From the IMG/VR virus record IMGVR_UViG_3300021371_000023, positions 1-52,743 of that record: 52,743 nucleotides of DNA. One strand, written 5' to 3'. The stretch comes from a virus. The notes under the pieces were generated by a model, which searched no databases, was not told where the DNA came from, and saw only the letters and a program-made list of their open reading frames with translations. Made by a program: the position numbers and the translations under genes. How positions within the stretch are numbered: the stretch's first letter is position 1; each line of letters opens with the position of its first letter. Of the stretch, positions 16,960-25,300 are shown one piece after another.

Positions 16960-19900
16960 GCAAAAAGTTTAACGGTCACAGGTGTGAAAAAAGGAACCTT
17001 GCTGAAGTAGTATTAGGTTTAAAGTCTAAGGGCAAAAAACGCTCTAAGGCAAAACCACGTCCTAAAAATTACACCTATGAACTTGGAGGTGAGACAGATC
17101 CACTGAAGCCGTTAACAGCGACGTCTGATACTAATTCTAGGTACAATCCATTAATCGCTCAGGAGATTGAAAGAGCGGGAGGTCTAGATGCACTGCAGCA
17201 AAATTTAGCTGCTTCAGATGCATTGTCTCAATTAAATGCAATGCCTCGTATATCCCAAGGGGATTTTGAGGTAGATGAAGACGGGAATATTGTAGAAGAT
17301 AATCCGTCTCTTTTAGAGATGGCAGCTAACCCAATCGCTACTGCTAGAACAATCGTCGACCCAAGCGTAGAAGGAATGCCTTCTCAAGTAGAGTTTGATC
17401 AGGCGAAAGGAAAAGGTACTATAGCTGGGCAGGTGGCAAATGATTTAGTCAACCCTGCTGCTTGGGTAAACTATGGGAAGAATGCTGTAAGGGATGCAAG
17501 TCAAGGTAATTTTATTGGTGCAGGATTAAATGCGCTTGGAGCAATACCTGGAATAAGTATAACAGGAGCAGGAACAAGACAAGCTCTAAAGCAAGCAGGA
17601 GTTACTGGAGTAAAAAATCTGTATAAGGCAAACCCTGCACTGAAAAATCCTATGGGATTTAGAAATGTCGGAGACAAGCCTAATTTTTTATTCGGTTACA
17701 ATAAACCTATTGATCCACTGAGAATGGACTTGAGTCCAGAGGCAGGATTCAGTGAACTTGCGGAACGCGTTAGTAGAAACAATAATCTTAATTGGAGGGA
17801 TTGGGAGCGTTTGGAAGCGGAGCTTAATGCTAAAACACCCTTTGGTGACCAATTAGGGTCGGGATCTTTTGGAACTGTACATGAGTTCAAGAATAGTCCT
17901 TATGCAATAAAATTTCCTCACCCAGAATTTAGCATGCCTAATGTTGCGGTGCCGACCAGCAGGTATTCTGGAACAACAGATGATTTTATATCAAGGACTA
18001 GAGAGATAGCTGATGATATGCCAAATGTTGCAGCTCCACTACGTAGTCAGAATGATTTGACTATAATGAGGAACTTGCAGAAACAAGAAGCAGTTCCAGG
18101 CGCACCTGAACTCCCGACAAGAGATGCTTATGCATCAGCTCTGAAACAAGTAAGACAGCTTCGGGACAGGGGTATCGGTCTGGACTTAGACAATATTAGG
18201 GGGAATATTAATTATAATAAAAACACGGGACAATTTGATTTCTACGATTTAGAAAACGTCCCACAGCTTTCGGCTTCTAGTCCAAAGAACTTGCAGCAAT
18301 TACAAGTTCGGTATGGTCCCATTCGTCCAATCCCGGGAAAGAACGACGTTGGAGCATATACAAACCCTCTAGAGTATATGGATGAAGTTCGATCCGGTTT
18401 GGGGGTTCGAGGTATGGGGTATCCAGATAAATTAACTGGTAAACGTGCAATGGAAGGTGTTATGAGATTAAAAAGGAATGATGGGTCGATGCAGGCTATA
18501 ACCCAAACACTAGTTAAGCCTCCAAAAGCAAATTATGGCAGTCCTGTGTCAGAGCTGTTAGGCATGTTAGGGAGCCAAGATATCTCTGCCAACGCGGGAG
18601 AGCTTACAGAGCACTACGGGCAGTTTGGCGATACAACTTTAGCAGTGCCTCCAGGTATGTCTTTAGGTCAGGGATTGAAGCAACACATTTTGCAGCCACG
18701 AGCGATGAACTTGCCTATGGACTTCATTATGAATGATCCAACGTTGAGTAATGAGCAGCAGCTCATGGCGTACCATGCTCAAAATCGACCTGCACAACCT
18801 ACTGCTGGAGATCCTCAAGGTAACGGGGTTTTTGGATACCCTTTCGAAACTCCAGATACGGGTCGATTTCCTTTTTTCAGTATGAATGATACTGGGCAAC
18901 TTCCTGGTGGCCCACTGGCTAATCAGAATGTAGGTGGCCCACGTGCTCTGAACTACGATCAACCTGCACCAGAACAAAGTACGAATGCTAGAATGTTGAG
19001 CTATCCTCAAGGCAATACTGCTAACTACTCTCAGGATTTGTTGCAGCCAGTTTTAGATCAAGCTCAAAGCGCAGGAAATAATACTCCTTTTGGAAGTCAG
19101 GGTTCTATGGCTGATCAAGCTAGTAACTCTGTAAATGCTTCTATGCCTGCACTCAATATTCCTGAGTTTACTCCAGTTTCTGGAGGCAACTCTAATGCAC
19201 CGATGAACCCTCAAAATTTGGAAGGCATTTTTAATCAGATGCAACAATCAGGAGGATTAAATTCTATGCTCGATAACATAAAAGGAGCAGCAGGTCAAGA
19301 GGGACGTGCTAAGCTTGTCAATCAATTACTAAATCCTGGAGGCACGGGAATAGCAGATTTCACAAAAATGGCTGGCGGCTTGAAGAATCTTGCTTCAGCT
19401 GGAGTAAATCAAATAGTTGGAAAGGCTGCTGACACTATGACTAGTGGAGATGACGGCTTTGGAACTTTTGCAGGCAACGCGCTTAAAGGTGGTGCAGGCG
19501 CTTTAATGATGGGTATACCTGGAGCTGCTCCTATTGCGGCAATAGCAGGTATTGCAGGGTTGATAAAGCAGCGTCGTGATCGGCGTCTTGCAAATGAAGC
19601 AGACAATGCTGCTAATCTGCAAACAGGTGAGGCAGTTAGAGGAGCTTTGGCAGACTATTCTCAGCAAGTAAATTCAGTAATGAACGAGCGGGGAGCAGGG
19701 TACAACACTGTTGCTAACTATGGGGGTGCTATGAATGCACCGCAATATGAAACTGAAGGTGGGGAGATGATGATGGCAAGTCCTCAAGACCCTCCTATGG
19801 CTACTAATAATGGCAACTACAAACAGGTAGCATCTAACATGTACCAAGTTCAAGGTCCAAAGCATGAAAGCGGAGGTGTTCTAACACAAGGTGCTACTGA

Positions 19901-20009
19901 AAGTTATATTGATCCTATTACAGGTCAGCCAGTTGAAAGTCCATATGTGTTTAGCGATGCTACAGACATGAAGATTGATGCGTCCGAATTCTTGAAAATG
20001 ATCTCATGA
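16956..20009 (+). CDS. Large virion/ejection protein with a compact protein-kinase-like domain
   Basis: A 1017-residue protein. A basic leader (residues 1-45) is followed by a Pro/Gly/Ala-rich region, a kinase-like core at about 295-440, then a long Gln/Asn/Pro-rich region, an Ala/Gly-rich hydrophobic segment near 830-875 (GALMMGIPGAAPIAAIAGIA), and a C-terminal GPKHESGGV / PYVFSDATDM region I associate with virion proteins of Bacteroidota phages. The kinase core has GSGSFGTV (301-308), Lys319 in YAIKFP, Asp412 and Asn417 in DLDNIRGNI, and Asp431 in FYDLE; the spacing matches the canonical fold. A C-lobe after Asp431 is not obvious. It is coupled by ATGA to both neighbours. It is likely ejected into the host, by position beside the hydrolase and giant genes. 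Confidence 0.65.
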   Translation: MSKKFNGHRCEKRNLAEVVLGLKSKGKKRSKAKPRPKNYTYELGGETDPLKPLTATSDTNSRYNPLIAQEIERAGGLDALQQNLAASDALSQLNAMPRISQGDFEVDEDGNIVEDNPSLLEMAANPIATARTIVDPSVEGMPSQVEFDQAKGKGTIAGQVANDLVNPAAWVNYGKNAVRDASQGNFIGAGLNALGAIPGISITGAGTRQALKQAGVTGVKNLYKANPALKNPMGFRNVGDKPNFLFGYNKPIDPLRMDLSPEAGFSELAERVSRNNNLNWRDWERLEAELNAKTPFGDQLGSGSFGTVHEFKNSPYAIKFPHPEFSMPNVAVPTSRYSGTTDDFISRTREIADDMPNVAAPLRSQNDLTIMRNLQKQEAVPGAPELPTRDAYASALKQVRQLRDRGIGLDLDNIRGNINYNKNTGQFDFYDLENVPQLSASSPKNLQQLQVRYGPIRPIPGKNDVGAYTNPLEYMDEVRSGLGVRGMGYPDKLTGKRAMEGVMRLKRNDGSMQAITQTLVKPPKANYGSPVSELLGMLGSQDISANAGELTEHYGQFGDTTLAVPPGMSLGQGLKQHILQPRAMNLPMDFIMNDPTLSNEQQLMAYHAQNRPAQPTAGDPQGNGVFGYPFETPDTGRFPFFSMNDTGQLPGGPLANQNVGGPRALNYDQPAPEQSTNARMLSYPQGNTANYSQDLLQPVLDQAQSAGNNTPFGSQGSMADQASNSVNASMPALNIPEFTPVSGGNSNAPMNPQNLEGIFNQMQQSGGLNSMLDNIKGAAGQEGRAKLVNQLLNPGGTGIADFTKMAGGLKNLASAGVNQIVGKAADTMTSGDDGFGTFAGNALKGGAGALMMGIPGAAPIAAIAGIAGLIKQRRDRRLANEADNAANLQTGEAVRGALADYSQQVNSVMNERGAGYNTVANYGGAMNAPQYETEGGEMMMASPQDPPMATNNGNYKQVASNMYQVQGPKHESGGVLTQGATESYIDPITGQPVESPYVFSDATDMKIDASEFLKMIS
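17838..18275 (+). other. Kinase-like domain within the 1017-residue protein
   Basis: This is the stretch encoding residues about 295-440. The visible set is the glycine loop G301-S-G-S-F-G306-T-V, the nucleotide-anchoring Lys319 in YAIKFP, the catalytic-type Asp412 with Asn417 five residues later, and the Mg-binding-type Asp431 in D-L-E in place of D-F-G. The 93 residues from Lys319 to Asp412 and the 14 from Asn417 to Asp431 are close to the spacing in canonical kinases (94 and 13 in PKA). The HRD Arg and Lys are not kept and the later C-lobe helices are not recognised. Confidence 0.55.
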
Positions 20010-23000
20010 GAAAGAAAAAACAAACTCCTGCAACTATTGCAGCTGAAATCAGTCGCTTTATTAAAAAGCAGGAGGACACTTTGTCGCGTTATCCTGTAGG
20101 CCCGATGGCGAATGCAGCTAAGCTTAACCTGCAAAAGGGTATGAAAGCTTTAAATGCGTTGAAGGCAAAGAATGAAGAGATGCGCCTAGGCAAAGAAGCT
20201 CAGAGACCGGCAATGAATTACGGCGGTAATACTGTGCCTAAGTATGGTGAAGGAGGGGACACTATTACCGACGATCAAAGTCTTTTAGTGGACATGTTTA
20301 TGAAAGACTATAACTATAGTCGTTCCGCCGCCTTAGCTGCTATTGCTGTAACCCACAAAGAATCCGGAGGAAACCTTTCTCAGCAAGAGAATAGCTATAA
20401 GAATACTTCTAACAAACGAATTAAAGAAGTTTTCCAAAAGACAGGTCTGTTTAAGGACATGCCTGATAGTGAGATAACTAAGCTTAAGGCTAACGACAAC
20501 AAGTTCTTTGACTACGTATACGGTCGAGATTCTTTAGGAAATACTGAAGCTGGTGATGGCTATAAGTATCGAGGTCGTGGCGCAAACCAACTAACAGGTA
20601 AAGCTCAGTATGCTGCAGCTAGTGAGAGAATTTTTGGTGATGATAGGCTTGTAAAAAATCCTGATTTAGTCTCGTCTGACCCAAAGATTGGGGCGCAGGT
20701 ATTAGGGTGGTATTATGAAGGGCAAGGAACTCCTTTATCTCAATACGGAATAGATGTTACTCAAGACTTGACTGAAGACCAGGCAAAGTCTTTAATGACG
20801 TCTACGTATAAAAAAACTGCAGGAGATGGTCCGGATGTTACGTATGATCCGTCAGACACTTTGTTTACGGAAAACATGCCAAGGATGCAAGAGTGGTACA
20901 ACTCTGCACAATCTGAATACACTCCTTCAGAAACATCTCCTGCGCCAGTAGAAGCCACTGCTCCATTTGAGATGCTCTCTCCGCAAGCTCAGGCAGAGCG
21001 CATCGCATCTCAAGAACCAACTACATCTAATGCGTCAGGAGAAAGAGCTAAAACTCCTGAGGAATTAGAGGAAGGGCTTGGAGAAGATATAGAGGCTTTG
21101 AATTTTGATCGGGTTCCGTTTAGCGGAAATAATTCAGGCAAGACAGATGCAGGTAGTATCTATGCTGAAAATATTTACGGCGACTATAACGTTAGGAATA
21201 AAGACGGGAATACTTATGTAGTAAAGAAGGGGGAGTTTGATTTAGCTAATCCTGAAAAGTCCATATCTAGTGCTACAGCTCGTGGAGGTTCAGGTATACC
21301 CTACGAGACTAGTGTAGATCTGCGAACAACATCTCAGATGTTCGATACCGGTTTTGGGAGTAATATGAGCGATATTGATATAGGATATGCTAAGGGTGGA
21401 AATATGCCAGGATTTTTTGACCCTAGCTTCGGACAGTCGCAGCGTATAGGGTTTACAAATATTGCTGAGCATTACGGAGAAGGTGTAGCATCGGGAGCAG
21501 GCAGAGGTTTTGAAGACGTCGTTATGCGTATTGCTGATGAAAGAGGAATAACTGCTCCTGAAACGGAACGCAGACTAATAGAAGGTGCGCCGTTGACTGG
21601 TGTTGCCCCAGGAACTACGAGGCGGTATGAAACAGTTCCAAAAGACCCTCAAGCTCAACGACTGTATGAACGTAAAATAGAAGAAATAACTGCTGAAGTA
21701 GCGGCTAATCCGGGAACTACAAAATGGACAGATGAAAAAGGCGGATCTCATATAGGAGTTGGAGGATACACTCCTTTCTCTGATTATTTATCTTATGCCA
21801 CCGAAGACCCTGAAGTTCAAAGCGGTGCTCAATTAGCTGCTTCGACTCAAAGTTTGGTTGGTTCGTTCTTGTTTCCGGGGGGACGAGCTGTTAAAGGTGC
21901 AAAAGGTGCAACGGGTGCGGCAGTGACAGGAAGAGAGCTAGTTAAGTCCACTATGGGTGAGTGGCGAAGGACTGCTGTAAAAGGAGGTACACAAAATGTA
22001 GGCAAGACTCCTAGAACAATCATTATTGGTGAAGATGGAGCAAGGTCTTTTAATTGGAATACTAGTAAACCACAGACATCTCTTTTAGGTAGTCCTCAAA
22101 GAGCTATTCCAGAAGTAGCTTCAGCAGCAAATCCTAATGTAAAACAGATTGGGACTAGTGGGAATATAGTGGCTGGAGGTAAGCCTGGACGAGGATTTAC
22201 TTTCAAGCCTGGTACTGCAGCAGCTGGACAGCCAGTTACTCTTCAAGCTACGGCATCAAGTGGGTTTACCCCTAAAGTTTCAGGAGCTGCAAAGTTCACT
22301 GGGTATGGTCCTAAGGCTAAAGAGTATTTGGCTAGTCAACAGACTAGAAATGCGCTAGGTCAGTTTGGAGGTAATCGATTAGTTCTTCCTAATCAAGCAC
22401 CTTTAAATAACTTAGGTGCTGGTCAAGGAGTGTTTACGGGTATTGGTGCGGGTCAGTCTCGTAATGCTTTAGGTCAATTTGCTGGAAAGACAGGAGGTGT
22501 TTTAAGACCTGGGCAGACTTTGATTCCTGGAGGAGGTGTTATGAGTACAGGACGAGGGTTCACTCCACAAGTAACTGGTTTGCAGCGATATGCACAACCG
22601 GGAGGATTGTCTGTTAGAAATGCAAATACTGGCTTAGCACGGCAAAGTGGTGCTGTCGGCAGACCTTCTACATACTTTGGCGGTAGTCAGCCTCTTCCGT
22701 TTTCTGGAGGCACGATGGGTGTTCCTCACTCTGTCTTGACACCTAAGTTCTATGGCAATAAACCAGTATCTACTTTTGGTAATGCTTTTGGAATAAACAA
22801 TGGTTTAGCCACAGGTTTAGCTAATGCAGCTTTGCTTCCTGATTTTGATGATCGACAATTCCCTAACGAAAGAAGGACAGTTCAAAGAGAACCAGGAATG
22901 TCTGAAGAAGAGTATCAAGAAGCATTAGCACAACAGGCAGCTGCACAAGGAGAAACAGGTGGTCAAGGTGATGGAGATACTGGTGGAGGAGGTACAAGTG

Positions 23001-23668
23001 CTGAGGGTACTGAGGGTGCTTCTGGCGCAGAGTATGAAGATGGAGATGTAGCAGATCCTGCTGCCCCTGAACAAATTCCAGATTTTAAAACTCCTTTGAG
23101 CATAGTTCCTTTAGCTGCTAACATGAAAGCTACAAGGGATATGCGTAAGGCTATTGAGAATATGCAGGCTCCTGCATCTCCTAGCACTACAGTTATTCCT
23201 AAGTTTAATTATCAGAGTAATATAGGTCAGGGTCTTCAAGACACTCGTGATGCTGCTCGTGCAGTAATGCAAAGTAGTCCTGCTACGGCTTCAGGTATGT
23301 CTAATCAACAGGCAGCTTTAGCTCAGCGATTTAAGCAAGATGCTAGATTGCGTTCATCAGACAACCTGATGCGACAACGAGCGCAAGCACAATACGAAAA
23401 CTTAGCTACCCAAGCTAGATCGGCAAATAATGCTTTGCGGAACCAGTACAATAATGATGTGACTCAGTTTAACAACCAGAAAGAAATTCTTCTGGGAACA
23501 AACTCTGCTCAAGGTGCAAGAAACGTTGGTAGCTTTGCACAAGATTATATTCAAAACGTTCTTTCACCTCAATACGTAGCTAAAATTCAAGCAATGGGGC
23601 GACCCTATGATGCAGCTAACATGCTTCCTAACCAGATGCAGGGATTAGAGGAAGAGGAAAACAAATAA
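20006..23668 (+). CDS. Ejection/virion protein with GH19-type peptidoglycan hydrolase domain
   Basis: A 1220-residue protein. Residues about 85-270 form a GH19-like lysozyme/chitinase-fold domain: AVTHKESGGN with Glu119, QQENSYKNTSNKRIKEVF with Glu128, YKYRGRGANQLTGKAQYA, then FGDDRLVKNPDLVSSDPKIG and the LGWYYEGQG helix. In phages this domain cuts peptidoglycan; located in a large virion protein, it would open the wall during entry rather than lyse the cell late. After it come Gly/Ala-rich low-complexity stretches with two RNALGQF repeats and a C-terminal helical region. A YGGN/YGEGG segment precedes the domain. It begins in an ATGA overlap with the kinase-like gene. Confidence 0.7.
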   Translation: MRKKKQTPATIAAEISRFIKKQEDTLSRYPVGPMANAAKLNLQKGMKALNALKAKNEEMRLGKEAQRPAMNYGGNTVPKYGEGGDTITDDQSLLVDMFMKDYNYSRSAALAAIAVTHKESGGNLSQQENSYKNTSNKRIKEVFQKTGLFKDMPDSEITKLKANDNKFFDYVYGRDSLGNTEAGDGYKYRGRGANQLTGKAQYAAASERIFGDDRLVKNPDLVSSDPKIGAQVLGWYYEGQGTPLSQYGIDVTQDLTEDQAKSLMTSTYKKTAGDGPDVTYDPSDTLFTENMPRMQEWYNSAQSEYTPSETSPAPVEATAPFEMLSPQAQAERIASQEPTTSNASGERAKTPEELEEGLGEDIEALNFDRVPFSGNNSGKTDAGSIYAENIYGDYNVRNKDGNTYVVKKGEFDLANPEKSISSATARGGSGIPYETSVDLRTTSQMFDTGFGSNMSDIDIGYAKGGNMPGFFDPSFGQSQRIGFTNIAEHYGEGVASGAGRGFEDVVMRIADERGITAPETERRLIEGAPLTGVAPGTTRRYETVPKDPQAQRLYERKIEEITAEVAANPGTTKWTDEKGGSHIGVGGYTPFSDYLSYATEDPEVQSGAQLAASTQSLVGSFLFPGGRAVKGAKGATGAAVTGRELVKSTMGEWRRTAVKGGTQNVGKTPRTIIIGEDGARSFNWNTSKPQTSLLGSPQRAIPEVASAANPNVKQIGTSGNIVAGGKPGRGFTFKPGTAAAGQPVTLQATASSGFTPKVSGAAKFTGYGPKAKEYLASQQTRNALGQFGGNRLVLPNQAPLNNLGAGQGVFTGIGAGQSRNALGQFAGKTGGVLRPGQTLIPGGGVMSTGRGFTPQVTGLQRYAQPGGLSVRNANTGLARQSGAVGRPSTYFGGSQPLPFSGGTMGVPHSVLTPKFYGNKPVSTFGNAFGINNGLATGLANAALLPDFDDRQFPNERRTVQREPGMSEEEYQEALAQQAAAQGETGGQGDGDTGGGGTSAEGTEGASGAEYEDGDVADPAAPEQIPDFKTPLSIVPLAANMKATRDMRKAIENMQAPASPSTTVIPKFNYQSNIGQGLQDTRDAARAVMQSSPATASGMSNQQAALAQRFKQDARLRSSDNLMRQRAQAQYENLATQARSANNALRNQYNNDVTQFNNQKEILLGTNSAQGARNVGSFAQDYIQNVLSPQYVAKIQAMGRPYDAANMLPNQMQGLEEEENK
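22258..22583 (+). repeat. Degenerate repeats (GFTPxVxG and RNALGQF) in the GH19 protein
   Basis: The gene encodes GFTPKVSG near 22,262 and GFTPQVTG near 22,557, with RNALGQFGG near 22,345 and RNALGQFAG near 22,459 between them. The units lie in a Gly/Pro-rich low-complexity part of the protein. The codons differ between copies, so they are old repeats or are kept at protein level. A linker or a partner-docking motif is possible. Confidence 0.5.
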
Positions 23669-23676
23669 CTGAATCG

Positions 23677-25296
23677 ATGGCTAAAAAAAGTACGACTCAA
23701 AGCAATAGGTCTTTTATTCCTGCAAATGCTTTAGGCGCAGTATTGGCAAACCAATACCAGCCTGGGAGTTTTGGAAGTATTCCTAATGAAGCAGTAGGCA
23801 ATCTATTCAATAGAATGGATAAAGCTTATTATGAAGGCCAAAACTCTTTGAGCACTATGCAAGAGATGTTAGCTAAAGACGTCGCTAATGCTAGTGAGGA
23901 GGATCGAGTGTACTTGCAAGGCATGTATGACCAAGTAAAAAATGTCATTAAAGATGCTAGTACTAAAAATGACTTTCATAACAGAGTGAGACAAGTCCGA
24001 GACCTAGCAAGAAACATAACTGGTAATCCTAACTATATGCACATCAAGAAACAGATGGCTATGGGAGAACAGCAGCAGGTCATGTACAACAAAATGGTAT
24101 CTGAGCTAGGTGCAGAAAATGTAACTTTTTCAGGAGACTACTATAAAGACGGCTTCAGTAGTATTGGACCGAACGGAGAGATGAATCGACTTAATGGTGT
24201 GCCTACAGCTCGTCCTGACTACACCACTGCAATGCAGAAAATGTTTACTCCGAGACTAGAGGTAACTCAAACTCGTGCAGGTGTCCGAGATTTCATTGAG
24301 GATGAAGGCTATGATATGTGGATAGGTACACAAGCAGGCAGAATCCACTTGAATGACATGGCTCGAAGCATGTATGAGCAACCTTTTCTACGGTTAACAG
24401 ACGATAACCAGGCTAAAGTTGTAGAGCAAGTCAAAAATGCACTCAAAGCTGCTGGGGAGTCTCGCGTAGGTAAATACAATAGCGGTTCTAACAGTACTCG
24501 GCTTAAAGACCCAAGGTATGCGTATCTGAATGATGCGGGAAGTCCTGATGTTACAGGTAACTATGAGTCAATAGTGACAGAAGGATCTGATGCAGATGAC
24601 ATCTCTATTCCTACGTATTTTACTAATGCTCCTGGAGACGGCTTAGAAAGGACTTTAGTCAATATGCTTTCAGGTGATGCAAACTTAGAGTATATCCCTA
24701 TGGGGGGTAAGTTCTCTGGGACGGCTCGTGGCACAGTAGATGAAAGTCAAATTGTGGGTGCTCATTTGACGCCTGCTATTAATCCTATCAGTGGAGAGCC
24801 TATTGTACGTGTTTCAATGAATAATAGTACCACAGGCGATAATGTGGCAAACAGCGAACAAGTAGGATATATCTCGATGGATCCTAGGGATTATGCCACG
24901 TTTGCAAATCAAAGTATGGATGACTTTATGCTTCAACAGGGCTTGAATGGTAATAACCTAGAAGCTCGTAAAATGGCATATCCAATACTTAGTATGATGA
25001 AAGACCCTGAATTAGGTACATGGATGAAAAATATCGAGGAGGTTGATCAGTATCAATTTCACGATGTTCCTGGGTTAGTCTTGTCTACCAATGACAATCG
25101 CCCTACAGGAGTATATGTAGAAAGAATTTTAGAAGGTAGAGATGAAGGTAAGTACAACTTGAAGTCAAAGATAGGTCGGCGTACTGTCCGAACTATTTTA
25201 GATGGACGACAGATTCCTATTCAAGCAATGAGTGAAGCGGAGATGAGAAATATCATTGGTAAGCTGTACTATACTTACGCTACCGGTCAAAACTAA
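23677..25296 (+). CDS. Virion-associated protein of unknown function
   Basis: A 539-residue soluble protein with an N-terminal Ser/Thr/Asn leader (SFIPANALGAVLANQYQPG), then helices with charged residues (to about 130), then a mixed region with several YISMDPRDYATFANQ-type strand/turn segments and a C-terminal part rich in Arg and Gly. I do not recognise an enzyme motif. It lies between the hydrolase-containing protein and the giant polypeptide, in the position where crAss-like phages encode cargo or ejection proteins, so a cargo role is the best inference. No signal peptide or membrane span is seen. Confidence 0.5.
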   Translation: MAKKSTTQSNRSFIPANALGAVLANQYQPGSFGSIPNEAVGNLFNRMDKAYYEGQNSLSTMQEMLAKDVANASEEDRVYLQGMYDQVKNVIKDASTKNDFHNRVRQVRDLARNITGNPNYMHIKKQMAMGEQQQVMYNKMVSELGAENVTFSGDYYKDGFSSIGPNGEMNRLNGVPTARPDYTTAMQKMFTPRLEVTQTRAGVRDFIEDEGYDMWIGTQAGRIHLNDMARSMYEQPFLRLTDDNQAKVVEQVKNALKAAGESRVGKYNSGSNSTRLKDPRYAYLNDAGSPDVTGNYESIVTEGSDADDISIPTYFTNAPGDGLERTLVNMLSGDANLEYIPMGGKFSGTARGTVDESQIVGAHLTPAINPISGEPIVRVSMNNSTTGDNVANSEQVGYISMDPRDYATFANQSMDDFMLQQGLNGNNLEARKMAYPILSMMKDPELGTWMKNIEEVDQYQFHDVPGLVLSTNDNRPTGVYVERILEGRDEGKYNLKSKIGRRTVRTILDGRQIPIQAMSEAEMRNIIGKLYYTYATGQN

Positions 25297-25300
25297 TCAC

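Noticed and set aside
18663-19010. 115-residue minus-strand ORF inside the kinase-like protein gene
   Set aside because: Antisense shadow with no recognised motif; the plus frame is continuous and coupled at both ends.
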